DNA from: Silvibacterium acidisoli
Lineage (GTDB): Bacteria; Acidobacteriota; Terriglobia; Terriglobales; Acidobacteriaceae
DNA length: 64,000 nucleotides
Direction of reading: 5' to 3'
NCBI GenBank assembly: GCA_022870745.1
Contig: CP085323.1
Span: 2,542,001 to 2,606,000, forward strand
Shown here: piece after piece, positions 33,606 to 42,509 of the stretch
Layout: every line of letters begins with the position of its first letter
Position numbering within the stretch: the stretch's first letter is position 1
The notes under the pieces: generated by a model
Told to the model about the DNA's origin: nothing
Seen by the model: only the letters and a program-made list of their open reading frames with translations
Databases searched by the model: none
Position numbers and translations under genes: made by a program

Positions 33606-35132
33606 ATGAATTTTGCTGGGAAGTTAGGCTGCGCTGCGGTACTTGCGTGTTTTATTGGCCCGGTTGGGGCTTTTGCCCTGCAGGATCAGGCTCCGGCACC
33701 CGGACAGGCGGATGCGGCAAAGAAGCCGGAGACGCGGATGACGCCCGCGCAGGCCAAAGAGCTGTTCGCCTCGGTGGACTCGATCATGAAGTTCGCGTCG
33801 GACGATACGAAGCTGCCGATCAAGTCCAAGGTAAAGCGCAGGCTGACCTCGCGCGACGCGGTCGAGAAATACCTCTTCGACAAAATGAAGAACGACAAGG
33901 ATTCGAAGCGGATGCAGCGCTCGGAGATCGTTCTGAAGAAATTCGGCATGCTCGACGAGGATTTTCATCTCCAGCCGTTTCTTATCAGCCTGTTGAAGGA
34001 GCAGATTGCCGGCTATTACGACAGCAAGACCAAGACCGTGAACCTGCTCGACTGGATCGAGCCGGACAGCCAGAAGCCGGTGCTCGCGCATGAACTGACC
34101 CATGCGTTGCAGGACCAGCACGTGGATCTGGAAAAGTGGGAAGACCCGAGCAGCGATTCGATTGCCCGCAATGTGAACGAGGATAACCAGCACATTTCGA
34201 CCGACGAGCAGGGTACCGCACGCGAGGCGGTGCTCGAAGGCCAGGCGATGGCGGTGCTGGTGGACTACAGTCTCAAGCCGAACGGGCAAAGCATCCTGAC
34301 GAATCCGGACGTAGTCAAGCAGCGCGCCGATGAGCAGGGCGCGGATTCCGATTCGCCGGTATTGTCGCGCGCGCCGCTGGTGCTGGAGGAGTCGCTGCTG
34401 TTCCCCTACCGCGAGGGGCTGAAGTTCGAAGTGGATCTGCTGAAGGACAGGGGCGCAGATGCAGCATTTGCCGGTGCGATCGATCGCCCCCCATCGACAA
34501 GCCTCGAGATTATGGACCCGAAGGTGTACGAGCGGCAGGCGAAGCTTCCGTTGCTGAAGATGCCGGATGTGCACGCAATCCTCGACGCCGATTACGACCC
34601 GTATGACGTGGGTGTGATGGGCGCGCTCGACGTGCGCATGCTGACGGAGCTGTTTGCCGGTCCGCAGACGGCTCAGGCGCTCGCTCCCGCCTGGAATGGC
34701 GGCATTTATTACGTTGCCCAGAAGAAGAGTGCTCCGGACAAGAACCTGACCTCGTCGATCGGCCTCGTGTATCTCTCGCAGTGGAAGACGCCTGAAGCAG
34801 CCGCTGCCTTCGCAAAGCTTTATGCGGACGCGCTGGGCAAGCAGTATTCACACGTGATGCGCGATACGGCATCCGAGACCGACCCTTCGGAGATGATCTT
34901 CAACACGAATGAAGGTCCGATGTTCATCGCAACCAGCGGGACGGCTGTGTTTGTGAGCGAGAGTTTCGACCTGGCCGTGGCCCGCAAGCTGCAGTTTCTG
35001 ATGCTGGGCGCGCAGCAGGGACAGACGGACGGGCAGTCCGTGGCGAGCGCCGCACCTGCGCAGGACCTGACCGGGTCGATGGTGTATTTCATGGCCAACT
35101 GCGGTGTGATGAAGGTTGCTCTGCGGAGATAA
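33606..35132 (+). CDS. Secreted gluzincin-like metallopeptidase of unknown family
   Basis: This 508-residue protein has a signal peptide (MNFAGKLGCAAVLACFIGPV, cleavage near AFA). Residues 162-166 are HELTH in VLAHELTHALQDQHVDL, an intact HExxH zinc motif. About 45 residues later AREAVLEGQAMAVLVDY offers Glu211 (or Glu207) as third ligand, the gluzincin spacing. A conserved-looking AGYYDSKTKTVNLLD segment precedes the motif. The remaining ~290 residues contain mixed helical regions and a C-terminal FIATSGTAVFVSESFD block that I cannot place. It is not M48, since no membrane helices or YEAD signature are present. It is the gene upstream of mtnP, 62 bases away. Function as a periplasmic peptidase is inferred from the motif only. 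Confidence 0.72.
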   Translation: MNFAGKLGCAAVLACFIGPVGAFALQDQAPAPGQADAAKKPETRMTPAQAKELFASVDSIMKFASDDTKLPIKSKVKRRLTSRDAVEKYLFDKMKNDKDSKRMQRSEIVLKKFGMLDEDFHLQPFLISLLKEQIAGYYDSKTKTVNLLDWIEPDSQKPVLAHELTHALQDQHVDLEKWEDPSSDSIARNVNEDNQHISTDEQGTAREAVLEGQAMAVLVDYSLKPNGQSILTNPDVVKQRADEQGADSDSPVLSRAPLVLEESLLFPYREGLKFEVDLLKDRGADAAFAGAIDRPPSTSLEIMDPKVYERQAKLPLLKMPDVHAILDADYDPYDVGVMGALDVRMLTELFAGPQTAQALAPAWNGGIYYVAQKKSAPDKNLTSSIGLVYLSQWKTPEAAAAFAKLYADALGKQYSHVMRDTASETDPSEMIFNTNEGPMFIATSGTAVFVSESFDLAVARKLQFLMLGAQQGQTDGQSVASAAPAQDLTGSMVYFMANCGVMKVALRR

Positions 35133-35194
35133 GGCCTTCCAATTCTGCGCGCCATTTATACTGAACATTCACCAGAAAACAGCCGGAGTGTGGA

Positions 35195-36070
35195 TTGCAA
35201 CAAGCGGAAATCGGAATCATCGGGGGCAGCGGTCTGTATGCCATGCCCGGACTTACTGGCGTCCATGAAGTCAAGGTCGAAACTCCTTTTGGAGACCCGA
35301 GCGACGCCTTCGTTCTAGGAGAACTCGAAGGCCGCAAGGTGGCTTTCCTCGCACGGCACGGACGTGGCCATCGCATCCTGCCCTCGGAGCTGAACTTCCG
35401 CGCCAACATCTACGCCATGAAAAAGCTGGGCGTGGAGCGCATCCTGTCGGTCTCCGCCGTGGGCTCACTCAAGGAAGAGCACAAGCCGACGGATTTCGTC
35501 ATTCCCGACCAGTTCATCGATCGCACCTTCCATCGCGTGTCGACCTTCTTCGGAGACGGCATCGTCGGCCACGTTTCGTTCGGTGACCCTGTCTGCGGCG
35601 TGCTCGGCAAGACGCTGGCCAAGGCCTGCGAGCAGGAATCGCTGGCAGCCAAGCTGGGCGGAACGTATGTCTGCATGGAAGGCCCGCAGTTCTCGACCCG
35701 TGCTGAATCAAACCTCTATCGCAGCTGGGGCGCCGATGTAATCGGCATGACCAACCTGCAGGAGGCTAAGCTCGCCCGCGAAGCGGAGCTCTGCTACGCG
35801 ACCGTCGCCATGGTCACCGATTACGACTGCTGGCGCGAAGGCCACGACTCGGTCACGATCGAGGAGATTGTCGCCGTGCTGCACCAGAATGCCGCCAACG
35901 CCGCAAAGATGGTCAAAGCGGCTGTTGCGAATATGCCGAAGGAGCGCACCTGCGCCTGCACCTCGGCGCTCAAGTACGCCGTCCTGACAGATCCGAAGGT
36001 CATTCCCGCGGCAACCCGCGAGAAGCTCGACCTGCTGCTGGGCAAATATCTGAACGAGGCGAAGGGATAA
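35195..36070 (+). CDS. mtnP: S-methyl-5'-thioadenosine phosphorylase
   Basis: This 291-residue PNP/MTAP-family phosphorylase cleaves methylthioadenosine to adenine and methylthioribose-1-phosphate. Family features are [15 protein letters not shown] at the N-terminus, [20 protein letters not shown], the substrate loop [20 protein letters not shown] and the catalytic [10 protein letters not shown] with [11 protein letters not shown]. The DYDCW sequence (rather than NxxA of purine nucleoside phosphorylases) favours 6-aminopurine substrates. The start is a TTG preceded by CCGGAG. Two bases separate its stop from the pfkB start, implying coupled expression and perhaps a shared salvage pathway. Confidence 0.94.
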   Translation: MQQAEIGIIGGSGLYAMPGLTGVHEVKVETPFGDPSDAFVLGELEGRKVAFLARHGRGHRILPSELNFRANIYAMKKLGVERILSVSAVGSLKEEHKPTDFVIPDQFIDRTFHRVSTFFGDGIVGHVSFGDPVCGVLGKTLAKACEQESLAAKLGGTYVCMEGPQFSTRAESNLYRSWGADVIGMTNLQEAKLAREAELCYATVAMVTDYDCWREGHDSVTIEEIVAVLHQNAANAAKMVKAAVANMPKERTCACTSALKYAVLTDPKVIPAATREKLDLLLGKYLNEAKG

Positions 36071-36072
36071 CG

Positions 36073-37008
36073 ATGTCGATTCTGGTAGTAGGCAGCGTTG
36101 CCTTCGATACGCTTGAAACTCCTTCGGGCCGCCGTGAACGTTGCCTGGGCGGCGCAGCCACGCACTTCTCGCTGGCAGCGAGCTACTTCACTGACGTTCG
36201 CGTGATCGCCGTTGTCGGCGAAGACTTTACCCCCGAGTTGGAGTCGGTGCTGACCAATCGCGGCATCGACACGCGCGGCATAGAGCATGTCGCCGGTAAG
36301 AGCTTCTTCTGGGAGGGCTCATACCTCAACAGCTTGAACGAAGCGACGACGCTCAACACCGAGCTGAATGTTTTCCAGAGCTTTACGCCGAAGATTCCCG
36401 CCGAATATCAGGACAGCGATTACCTCTTCCTCGCGAATATCGATCCGGTGCTGCAGGCTGACGTACGCGGCAAGATGCCAAAGGCGAAGCTGGTCGGCGG
36501 CGACACCATGAATTACTGGATCAACGATCATGCCGAGAACCTGGCCAAGGTACTGAAGGGCCTCGACGTTCTGTTGATCAACGATGGCGAAGCCAAGCTG
36601 CTCGCGAAGGACGCGAACCTGGTCAACGCCGCCGCGAAGATTCTCGATGCAGGCCCGAAGAGCCTGGTCGTGAAGCACGGCGAGTTCGGCGCGACGGCCT
36701 TCTTCAGCGATCGGTCGTTTGCGGGCATTACGAAGAAAGTCTTCCTGCCCTTCCGCGCTCCGGCACTGCCTTTGTCCGAGGTTGTCGACCCGACGGGTGC
36801 TGGCGATTCATTCGCTGGCGGCTTCTTCGGCTACATCGCATCGCAGCCGGAGTTCACCCCGGAAGTCTTCAAGAAAGCCATGTTCTACGGCGGTGTGATG
36901 GGATCGTTCGCCGTCGAGCGGTTTGGCACCGAGCGCCTGGCGCAGCTCGATCCAAAGGAGATAGGGGAACGCTTTGCGCTCTTCCGCGAACTCTCGCACC
37001 TCGACTAA
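36073..37008 (+). CDS. PfkB/ribokinase-family kinase linked to mtnP
   Basis: This 311-residue sugar/nucleoside kinase starts MSILVVGSVAFDTLETPSG with the GGAATHFSLAASYF substrate region (residues ~30-45). The ATP/catalytic signature is DPTGAGDSFAGGFFGYI, including the catalytic Asp of GAGDS. LLINDGEAKLLAKD is the second PfkB element. Length is typical. Substrate specificity is not readable; adenosine, methylthioribose or inosine-like substrates are suggested only by the two-base spacing to mtnP. It opens the tightly packed envelope operon that follows (7 bases to the glycosyltransferase start). Confidence 0.88.
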   Translation: MSILVVGSVAFDTLETPSGRRERCLGGAATHFSLAASYFTDVRVIAVVGEDFTPELESVLTNRGIDTRGIEHVAGKSFFWEGSYLNSLNEATTLNTELNVFQSFTPKIPAEYQDSDYLFLANIDPVLQADVRGKMPKAKLVGGDTMNYWINDHAENLAKVLKGLDVLLINDGEAKLLAKDANLVNAAAKILDAGPKSLVVKHGEFGATAFFSDRSFAGITKKVFLPFRAPALPLSEVVDPTGAGDSFAGGFFGYIASQPEFTPEVFKKAMFYGGVMGSFAVERFGTERLAQLDPKEIGERFALFRELSHLD

Positions 37009-37015
37009 CGTCACG

Positions 37016-38650
37016 ATGACTGAGGCCGAAACCGAGCGGCTGACGATCCGCGGCGAGACCTTTGTCGTCGCGTGGAGTTCGCTGCTCATCGCGCTCTTTG
37101 CGCTTTCCTACTGCTTCTCGCACAACCTGCTGCTGCTTTACGGCGATGCGGTGGCCCATCTGCACATAGCCCGGAGGCTGATCGACTCGATCAATCCGGG
37201 CTTCCGGCAGCTGGGTTCCGTGTGGCTGCCCTTCCCGCACATCATCCTGCTGCCCTTCATCTGGCGCATGGGGTGGTGGCAAACGGGAGTAGCGGGTGCG
37301 TTCCCATCGATGGGGGCGTATGTGTTCGCTACGGCCGGTATCTACCGGCTGACGCGCATGTGGACGAAGCCCGCCGTGGCAATGCTGGCCGCGCTGTTTT
37401 TGGGGCTGAATCCCGGACTGCTTTACATGCAGACTACGGCGATGAACGAACCGCTGTTCCTCGCCCAGATGATCTGGGCAGCGGTATTGATCGTCGAATT
37501 CCGCCAGGCCCTGAATGCGGAAGAGCCGGAACGCGCCTCGAAGCTGATTATCGGCGCAGGCGTGGTGCTGGTTACGGCGGTCTTCACCCGCTACGACGGC
37601 TGGGTCTACACCTTCGTCGCGTGGCTGGTGGCGGCAAGCAACATGCTGCGGCGCGACCGCTGGAAGTCGAAGGCAGGGGGCGCGTTTGTGCTCTTCACCG
37701 TGATGCTGGCCGTGGCTCCGCTGGTGTGGATGGGTTACTGCGCGCGCCAGTTCGGCGACCCGCTGGACTTCATCCGAGGGCCGTATTCCGCGAAGGCGAT
37801 CGACGCGCGGACGTCGACCCCGGGAGCTCCGCACTATCCCGGCTGGCACAGCATGCGCGTGGCGGCGCTCTATTTCCTCAAGGCGTCGGAGTTGGGCGCG
37901 GTCATTCCGCGCATGGCGAACCCACTCTTCCTGCTCTCCATCGCAGGCAGTGTCATCGCTGCCATCAAGTGGCGCGCGAAGGCCGGACTCGGCTTCCTGC
38001 TGCTGTGGATTCCGCTGCCCTTCTACGCCTATTCCGTCGCCTACGGATCGGTGCCGATCTTCATCCCGCCGTGGTGGCCGCATTCGTTTTACAACACCCG
38101 CTATGGCATGGAGATGCTGCCCGTCTTTGCCATCTCGCTGGCGTTTCTCTGCGGTTGGATCGCGAACCTCGTCATGCAGCGCAAGGCGGAAGCGGGCGCG
38201 TGGGTCATTGGCGTATTCGTGCTTCTCATTGCCGGCAACAGCTATTGGCTCTACAAGCAGCAGCCGCTGGTGCTGCAGGAGGCGATCGCGAATTCGCGAT
38301 CGCGGATTCCCTTCGAGGCCGCGTACGCCAACCAGCTTGCGATACTGCCGAAGAATGTCACCATGCTGGTCTATACCTCGGAGCACATCGGGGCATTCCA
38401 GCGTGCCGGCATCGAGCTGAAGCATACGATCAACGAATCGGACTACTACCAGTGGATTCCGGCGCTGAAGGATCCGGCGAAGGCAGCCGATTACGTCATC
38501 ACGACCGACAAAGACCCGGTAGCGAAGGCCGTGGCCGAGCATCCCGAGGGGCTGACGCTTATCAACGTCGTGTGCTCGACTGGTCAACCCTGCGTGCGCT
38601 TTTACCGTTCTGATCGCCATACCGCAGGTGGTAGCATCACCCAGAAATGA
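37016..38650 (+). CDS. Polytopic membrane glycosyltransferase-like protein
   Basis: This ~544-residue protein has about ten hydrophobic helices (e.g. SSLLIALFALSYCF; ALFLGLNPGLLYMQTTAM; GFLLLWIPLPFYAYSVAYGS; MLPVFAISLAFLCGWIANL). The first loop carries GDAVAHLHIARRLIDSINPG, whose Asp matches the catalytic position of PMT/ArnT-type GT-C enzymes. WLPFPHIILLPFIW resembles the following HPP-like loop. The C-terminal ~130 residues are a periplasmic domain (VTMLVYTSEHIGAFQRAG). Donor (probably a polyprenyl-phosphate sugar) and acceptor are unknown. I used the ATG at 37016, after the pfkB stop; an in-frame ATG 14 codons earlier overlaps pfkB. It ends in ATGA, overlapping mgtC. Confidence 0.85.
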   Translation: MTEAETERLTIRGETFVVAWSSLLIALFALSYCFSHNLLLLYGDAVAHLHIARRLIDSINPGFRQLGSVWLPFPHIILLPFIWRMGWWQTGVAGAFPSMGAYVFATAGIYRLTRMWTKPAVAMLAALFLGLNPGLLYMQTTAMNEPLFLAQMIWAAVLIVEFRQALNAEEPERASKLIIGAGVVLVTAVFTRYDGWVYTFVAWLVAASNMLRRDRWKSKAGGAFVLFTVMLAVAPLVWMGYCARQFGDPLDFIRGPYSAKAIDARTSTPGAPHYPGWHSMRVAALYFLKASELGAVIPRMANPLFLLSIAGSVIAAIKWRAKAGLGFLLLWIPLPFYAYSVAYGSVPIFIPPWWPHSFYNTRYGMEMLPVFAISLAFLCGWIANLVMQRKAEAGAWVIGVFVLLIAGNSYWLYKQQPLVLQEAIANSRSRIPFEAAYANQLAILPKNVTMLVYTSEHIGAFQRAGIELKHTINESDYYQWIPALKDPAKAADYVITTDKDPVAKAVAEHPEGLTLINVVCSTGQPCVRFYRSDRHTAGGSITQK

Positions 38651-39366
38651 TTGCGATTCTCGAGAATGAAGGCCACATGCTGAGCTTTGACCAGATTCAG
38701 CAGTGGGTGCTGACCGGCGGCGCACTCGGGCGCCTGTTGCTGGCAGCCGTGCTGGGCGGAGCGATCGGCATCGATCGCGAAATCCACCACCGGCCTTCGG
38801 GAATTCGCACCAACCTTCTGATCTGCATAGGCGCGGCGCTATTCACTTTTCTCTCCTCGGTGATCGCGGGAGACAGCAGCCCTAACAAGGGCCAGATCGC
38901 CTCGAATATCGTGCAGGGCATCGGCTTTCTCGGCGCAGGTCTGATTCTGCACAACCGCGACCGCGTGAGCGGGTTGATCAGCGCCGCCACTGTCTGGGCC
39001 GTCGCCTCGATCGGCATGGCATGCGGAGCAGGGCTGTACGCTCCGGCGGTGCTTTCGGCTGTGCTGGTACTGGTGGTGCTCGAGATTGTCGGGCTGCTTG
39101 AAACGCGCGGCAACCTGAAGTCATACGTAATGCTCTACGAAGTACGCGGTGAGGACACGGCAGGCATGACGCTTGCCATCCTGGAGGTCCTCGACAGAGA
39201 GAAGCAGCGATTCGGCGGTGTGGAGTCGATGCCCGTCGGGCATGTGGAGCGGCTTACCTTCTCCGTGAGCGCGATCCGCAAAATACATCAGCGTCTGGAA
39301 GCGGGGCTGCAAACGCAGCCTGCCATTGCCGACGTAAAGATCTTTCGCAGCCAGGAGGACGAGTGA
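38647..39366 (+). CDS. MgtC/SapB-family membrane protein
   Basis: This 239-residue protein has an N-terminal MgtC domain with 4-5 helices: LGRLLLAAVLGGAIGIDREI, then RTNLLICIGAALFTFLSSVI, the signature IVQGIGFLGAGLILHNRDRV, GLISAATVWAVASIGMACGA and a final LSAVLVLVVLEIVGLLE. A cytoplasmic C-terminal domain of ~85 residues follows (YEVRGEDTAGMTLAILEVLD), ACT-like in size. Relatives modulate Mg homeostasis and ATP synthase in pathogens, but in soil bacteria the role is unclear. It starts within the ATGA of the glycosyltransferase stop and ends in GTGA with dapF. An internal ATG at codon 11 is an alternative start. Confidence 0.9.
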   Translation: MIAILENEGHMLSFDQIQQWVLTGGALGRLLLAAVLGGAIGIDREIHHRPSGIRTNLLICIGAALFTFLSSVIAGDSSPNKGQIASNIVQGIGFLGAGLILHNRDRVSGLISAATVWAVASIGMACGAGLYAPAVLSAVLVLVVLEIVGLLETRGNLKSYVMLYEVRGEDTAGMTLAILEVLDREKQRFGGVESMPVGHVERLTFSVSAIRKIHQRLEAGLQTQPAIADVKIFRSQEDE

Positions 39367-40160
39367 CGCAGTTTGCCAAGGCGCATGCCTGTGGGAATGA
39401 TTTTCTGATCGTGGAGGGCAGCTTCGACCGTGAGCTGGCCGTGCGCCTTTGTGAGCGCAATACCGGCGTGGGCGCCGATGGCGTCGAGTTTCTCGGCTGG
39501 ACCGGCGAGCGCGAAGGCGTGATCCGGCTGGCCAATGCCGATGGTTCGATTGCCGAGATCTCGGGCAATGGAACCCGCTGCGTAGCGGCTTGGATCGCCT
39601 ACAGGAAAAAGGCGGTGGCTGGTGACCTGATTCGCCTGGAAACCGACGCCGGCATGCGCGAATGCACTCTCGTGAAAGCGGAGGGCCATCGCTTCCTGTT
39701 CTCGCAGGGCATGGGCGTGCCGCAGGTGCATGATGGCGAGGTCTGCCTGAGCGATGGCAGCGTCATTTCCGGCGTGGTGGTTTCCACAGGGAATCCACAC
39801 TTCGTGATCTTCGTGGAAGACGAAAGCTTCAAAGTCAAAGGGCAGAGCTGGCAGGAGATCGGCAAGGGCATCTGCTTCCACCAGGACTTTCCCGAGCAGA
39901 CGAACGTGGAGTTCGTTCACATCCTCAGCAAGGACGAGATCGAGATTCGCATCTTCGAGCGCGGCGTAGGGCCGACGACATCGTCCGGGACTGGCACCTG
40001 CGCGACCGCCGCGGCAACGATTGCGCGGCGCGGCGCCAGCCCAAGCCTGCTTGTGCGTGCGCCGGGCGGCGAGCAGCGCGTGGAGTGGGCAGGCGAAGGC
40101 ATGGAGATCACGCTGACCGGCCCCGCAGAACTGATCGCCAAGGGTGACGCGTGGTTGTGA
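39363..40160 (+). CDS. dapF: Diaminopimelate epimerase
   Basis: This 265-residue cofactor-independent racemase converts L,L-DAP to meso-DAP for peptidoglycan and lysine. Both catalytic cysteines are present: GNGTRCVAAW (~73-78) and GTGTCATAAATIARR (~215). HACGNDFLIVEG at the N-terminus and VSTGNPHFVIFVED are further signatures. The GTG start lies inside the stop of mgtC (GTGA), a four-base overlap. It works with mpl and ldcA just downstream, all acting on meso-DAP-containing peptides. Confidence 0.95.
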   Translation: MTQFAKAHACGNDFLIVEGSFDRELAVRLCERNTGVGADGVEFLGWTGEREGVIRLANADGSIAEISGNGTRCVAAWIAYRKKAVAGDLIRLETDAGMRECTLVKAEGHRFLFSQGMGVPQVHDGEVCLSDGSVISGVVVSTGNPHFVIFVEDESFKVKGQSWQEIGKGICFHQDFPEQTNVEFVHILSKDEIEIRIFERGVGPTTSSGTGTCATAAATIARRGASPSLLVRAPGGEQRVEWAGEGMEITLTGPAELIAKGDAWL

Positions 40161-41077
40161 AGCCGCAGGCTCTGCAACCCGGAGCGCGTATCGCCGTCGT
40201 TGCTCCCGCGAGCAGCGCGAAGGCAGAGCGCATCACGCAGGGTATTGCCTCGCTACAGGCGCGCGGATTTGTGCCTGTAATCGGCACAAATGCAGCCGGC
40301 AAGGAACCGCCGTATTTTTCCGGGACGATCGAGCAGCGGCTGGATGACCTGCACGCGGCCTTTGCCAACCCCGAGATCGATGCGGTCTTTTGTACGCGTG
40401 GCGGTTACGGATCAAACTACCTGCTGGAAGATCTCGACCTGGATGTGATCGCGGCTTCTCCGAAACCATTCTTCGGTTACAGCGACCTGACGGCGCTGCA
40501 AAGCTGGATCCTCGACCAGACGGGGCTTGTCGCGTTTCACGGACCGATGGTGGCTGCGGATTTTTATCGCGACAAAGGTGTTCACGAGGCCAGCTTCAGT
40601 GCTGCCATTCGCGGCGAGCAGATCTTTGCCGGGCCGAGGGAAGGCCTGCGCATTCTGAAGCCGGGGCATGCGGAGGGCGTGATGTACGGCGGCTGCCTGA
40701 GCATCCTGACCTCTTCGCTGGGAACGCGTTTCGCGCCGCAGACGGAAGGAAAGCTGTTGTTTCTCGAAGACGTGGCAGCCAAGCCATACCAGATCGACAG
40801 GATGCTGCGGCAGATGCTGCTGGCGGGTAAGTTCGATGGCGTCTCCGGAGTGATATTTGGCGAGATGCTCGATTGCGTTTCGCCCAACACCAGCCCCGAA
40901 CTGCTGGATCAGGTGATCCTGCGTGTCTTCGATTGGTTCGATGGGCCGATTGCCATCGGACTGCGCTCCGGGCATGTTTCGGGCGCGAATGTGACGCTAC
41001 CCCTGGGCGTCGAGGCGGAATTGATTCTGGAAAATGAGCCGCTGCTGGAATACACCGAAGCGGCCGTAGAGGTTTAG
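40151..41077 (+). CDS. ldcA: L,D-carboxypeptidase (S66 family, LdcA-like)
   Basis: This ~308-residue cytosolic serine peptidase removes terminal D-Ala from recycled murein tetrapeptide. S66 landmarks are GARIAVVAPASS at the N-terminus, the nucleophile region AVFCTRGGYGSNYLLEDLD and FFGYSDLTALQSWI (LdcA FIGxSDxT), and the downstream catalytic Glu/His in LLFLEDVAAKPYQIDRML and RSGHVSGANVTLPLGV. Start: GTG at 40151 with AAGGG six bases upstream. A GTG two codons later would give the four-base overlap seen at the neighbouring junctions. It overlaps dapF and precedes mpl, whose tripeptide substrate LdcA supplies. Confidence 0.92.
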   Translation: MVVKPQALQPGARIAVVAPASSAKAERITQGIASLQARGFVPVIGTNAAGKEPPYFSGTIEQRLDDLHAAFANPEIDAVFCTRGGYGSNYLLEDLDLDVIAASPKPFFGYSDLTALQSWILDQTGLVAFHGPMVAADFYRDKGVHEASFSAAIRGEQIFAGPREGLRILKPGHAEGVMYGGCLSILTSSLGTRFAPQTEGKLLFLEDVAAKPYQIDRMLRQMLLAGKFDGVSGVIFGEMLDCVSPNTSPELLDQVILRVFDWFDGPIAIGLRSGHVSGANVTLPLGVEAELILENEPLLEYTEAAVEV

Positions 41078-41084
41078 GGCTAAG

Positions 41085-42509
41085 TTGGAAACGAGAAAGC
41101 ACATACACCTGATCGGCATCTGCGGCACGGCCATGGCCTCGCTCGCAGGGTTGCTGCAGCTCAAAGGGCATCGCATCACCGGGTCGGACCAGGCGGCGTA
41201 TCCGCCCATGTCGGATCTGCTAGCGAGCCTGCAAATTCCCATCGCCGAGCCTTTCGCCGAAAAGAATCTCGATCCACGGCCAGACTTGGTGATCGTGGGC
41301 AATGCCATCTCGCGCGGCAACGTCGAGCTCGAATACGTGCTCGACCAGAAGATTCCATTCACCTCGATGGCGCGTGTGATCCATGATGAGTTTCTGCTCG
41401 GACACGAGTCGCTGGTGGTTTCGGGAACACACGGCAAGACGACGACAACGAGCATGCTGGCGTGGATCTACGAAGTCGCGAGCAGGAAGAATTCCGCGCT
41501 CAAACCATCGTTCCTGATCGGCGGCGTGGCGGAAAACTTCGGTACCAGCTTCCAGGTGCGCGATGGCCGGCCGATGATCCTTGAGGGCGATGAGTATGAC
41601 ACGGCCTTCTTCGACAAAGGTCCGAAGTTCATGCACTACTTTCCTGACGCGCTCATCCTCACGCACGTCGAGTTCGACCATGCAGACATCTATCGCGATC
41701 TCGAAGCGGTGAAGACGGCATTCAAGCGGCTGGCGAACCTGGTGCCGCGCCGTGGGCGCATCGTGGCTTTCGATGGCGCAGCGAATGTGGACGAGTGCGT
41801 GGCAAAGGCCTTCTGCTCTGTCGAGCGCTACGGATTCAAAGCAGATTCGCATTGGCAGGTGAAAGACCTCGCGCATTCGTCGGAGGGAAGCTCGTGGAAG
41901 GTGTTGCGTCAAGGCCAACCCTGGGCGGAGTTCAACATGAAGCTGGCAGGCGCGCACAATGCGATGAACGCCACGGCTGCGGCTGCCCTCGCTGCGGGCC
42001 AGGGTGTGCCGCTCGAAGCAATCGCAGAAGCGCTCAGCAGCTTCCAAAGCGTGAAGCGCCGCCTCGAAGTAAAGGCGGTCATCGATGGCGTTACGATTGT
42101 TGACGATTTCGCGCACCATCCTACGGCGATACGCGAGACGTTGAAGGCGCTGCGCGAGTCCTACCCCTCGTCTCGGCTGTGGGCGGTGCTCGAGCCGCGT
42201 TCGAATACCTTGCGCCGCAACGTCTTCGAGAAGGAACTGGTCGATAGTCTTGCGCTGGCAGATCGCGTGGTGCTGGCTGGCGTCTTCAAGCTGGAAAGTA
42301 TTCCGGTTGCAGAGCGGCTGCATCCCGAAGCGGTTGTGAAGGCGTTGCAGGCAGCAGGTAAACACGCCATGTTGCTTTCGGGCGCGGATGAAATTGTCGC
42401 TGAGATCGCGCCCGAGCTGAGAGAAGGCGATGTGGTCGCCATCCTGTCCAACGGCGGATTCGACGGCATCTACGAAAAGCTGCCGCGACGCCTGCGCGAG
42501 AAGGCCTGA
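41085..42509 (+). CDS. mpl: UDP-MurNAc:L-Ala-gamma-D-Glu-meso-DAP ligase (murein tripeptide ligase)
   Basis: This 474-residue Mur-ligase-family enzyme reattaches recycled tripeptide to UDP-MurNAc. The N-terminal Rossmann domain has HLIGICGTAMASLAGLLQ and the MurC-like GHRITGSDQAAYPPMSDLL. The ATP loop is SGTHGKTTTTSMLAW, and EGDEYDTAFFDKGPKF plus LTHVEFDHADIYRDLEAV distinguish Mpl from MurC. The C-terminal domain has DDFAHHPTAIRETLKALRE and LEPRSNTLRRNVF. The start is a TTG seven bases after ldcA, with AGGG upstream. The final A of its TGA stop is the first base of the plsC ATG. Confidence 0.95.
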   Translation: METRKHIHLIGICGTAMASLAGLLQLKGHRITGSDQAAYPPMSDLLASLQIPIAEPFAEKNLDPRPDLVIVGNAISRGNVELEYVLDQKIPFTSMARVIHDEFLLGHESLVVSGTHGKTTTTSMLAWIYEVASRKNSALKPSFLIGGVAENFGTSFQVRDGRPMILEGDEYDTAFFDKGPKFMHYFPDALILTHVEFDHADIYRDLEAVKTAFKRLANLVPRRGRIVAFDGAANVDECVAKAFCSVERYGFKADSHWQVKDLAHSSEGSSWKVLRQGQPWAEFNMKLAGAHNAMNATAAAALAAGQGVPLEAIAEALSSFQSVKRRLEVKAVIDGVTIVDDFAHHPTAIRETLKALRESYPSSRLWAVLEPRSNTLRRNVFEKELVDSLALADRVVLAGVFKLESIPVAERLHPEAVVKALQAAGKHAMLLSGADEIVAEIAPELREGDVVAILSNGGFDGIYEKLPRRLREKA

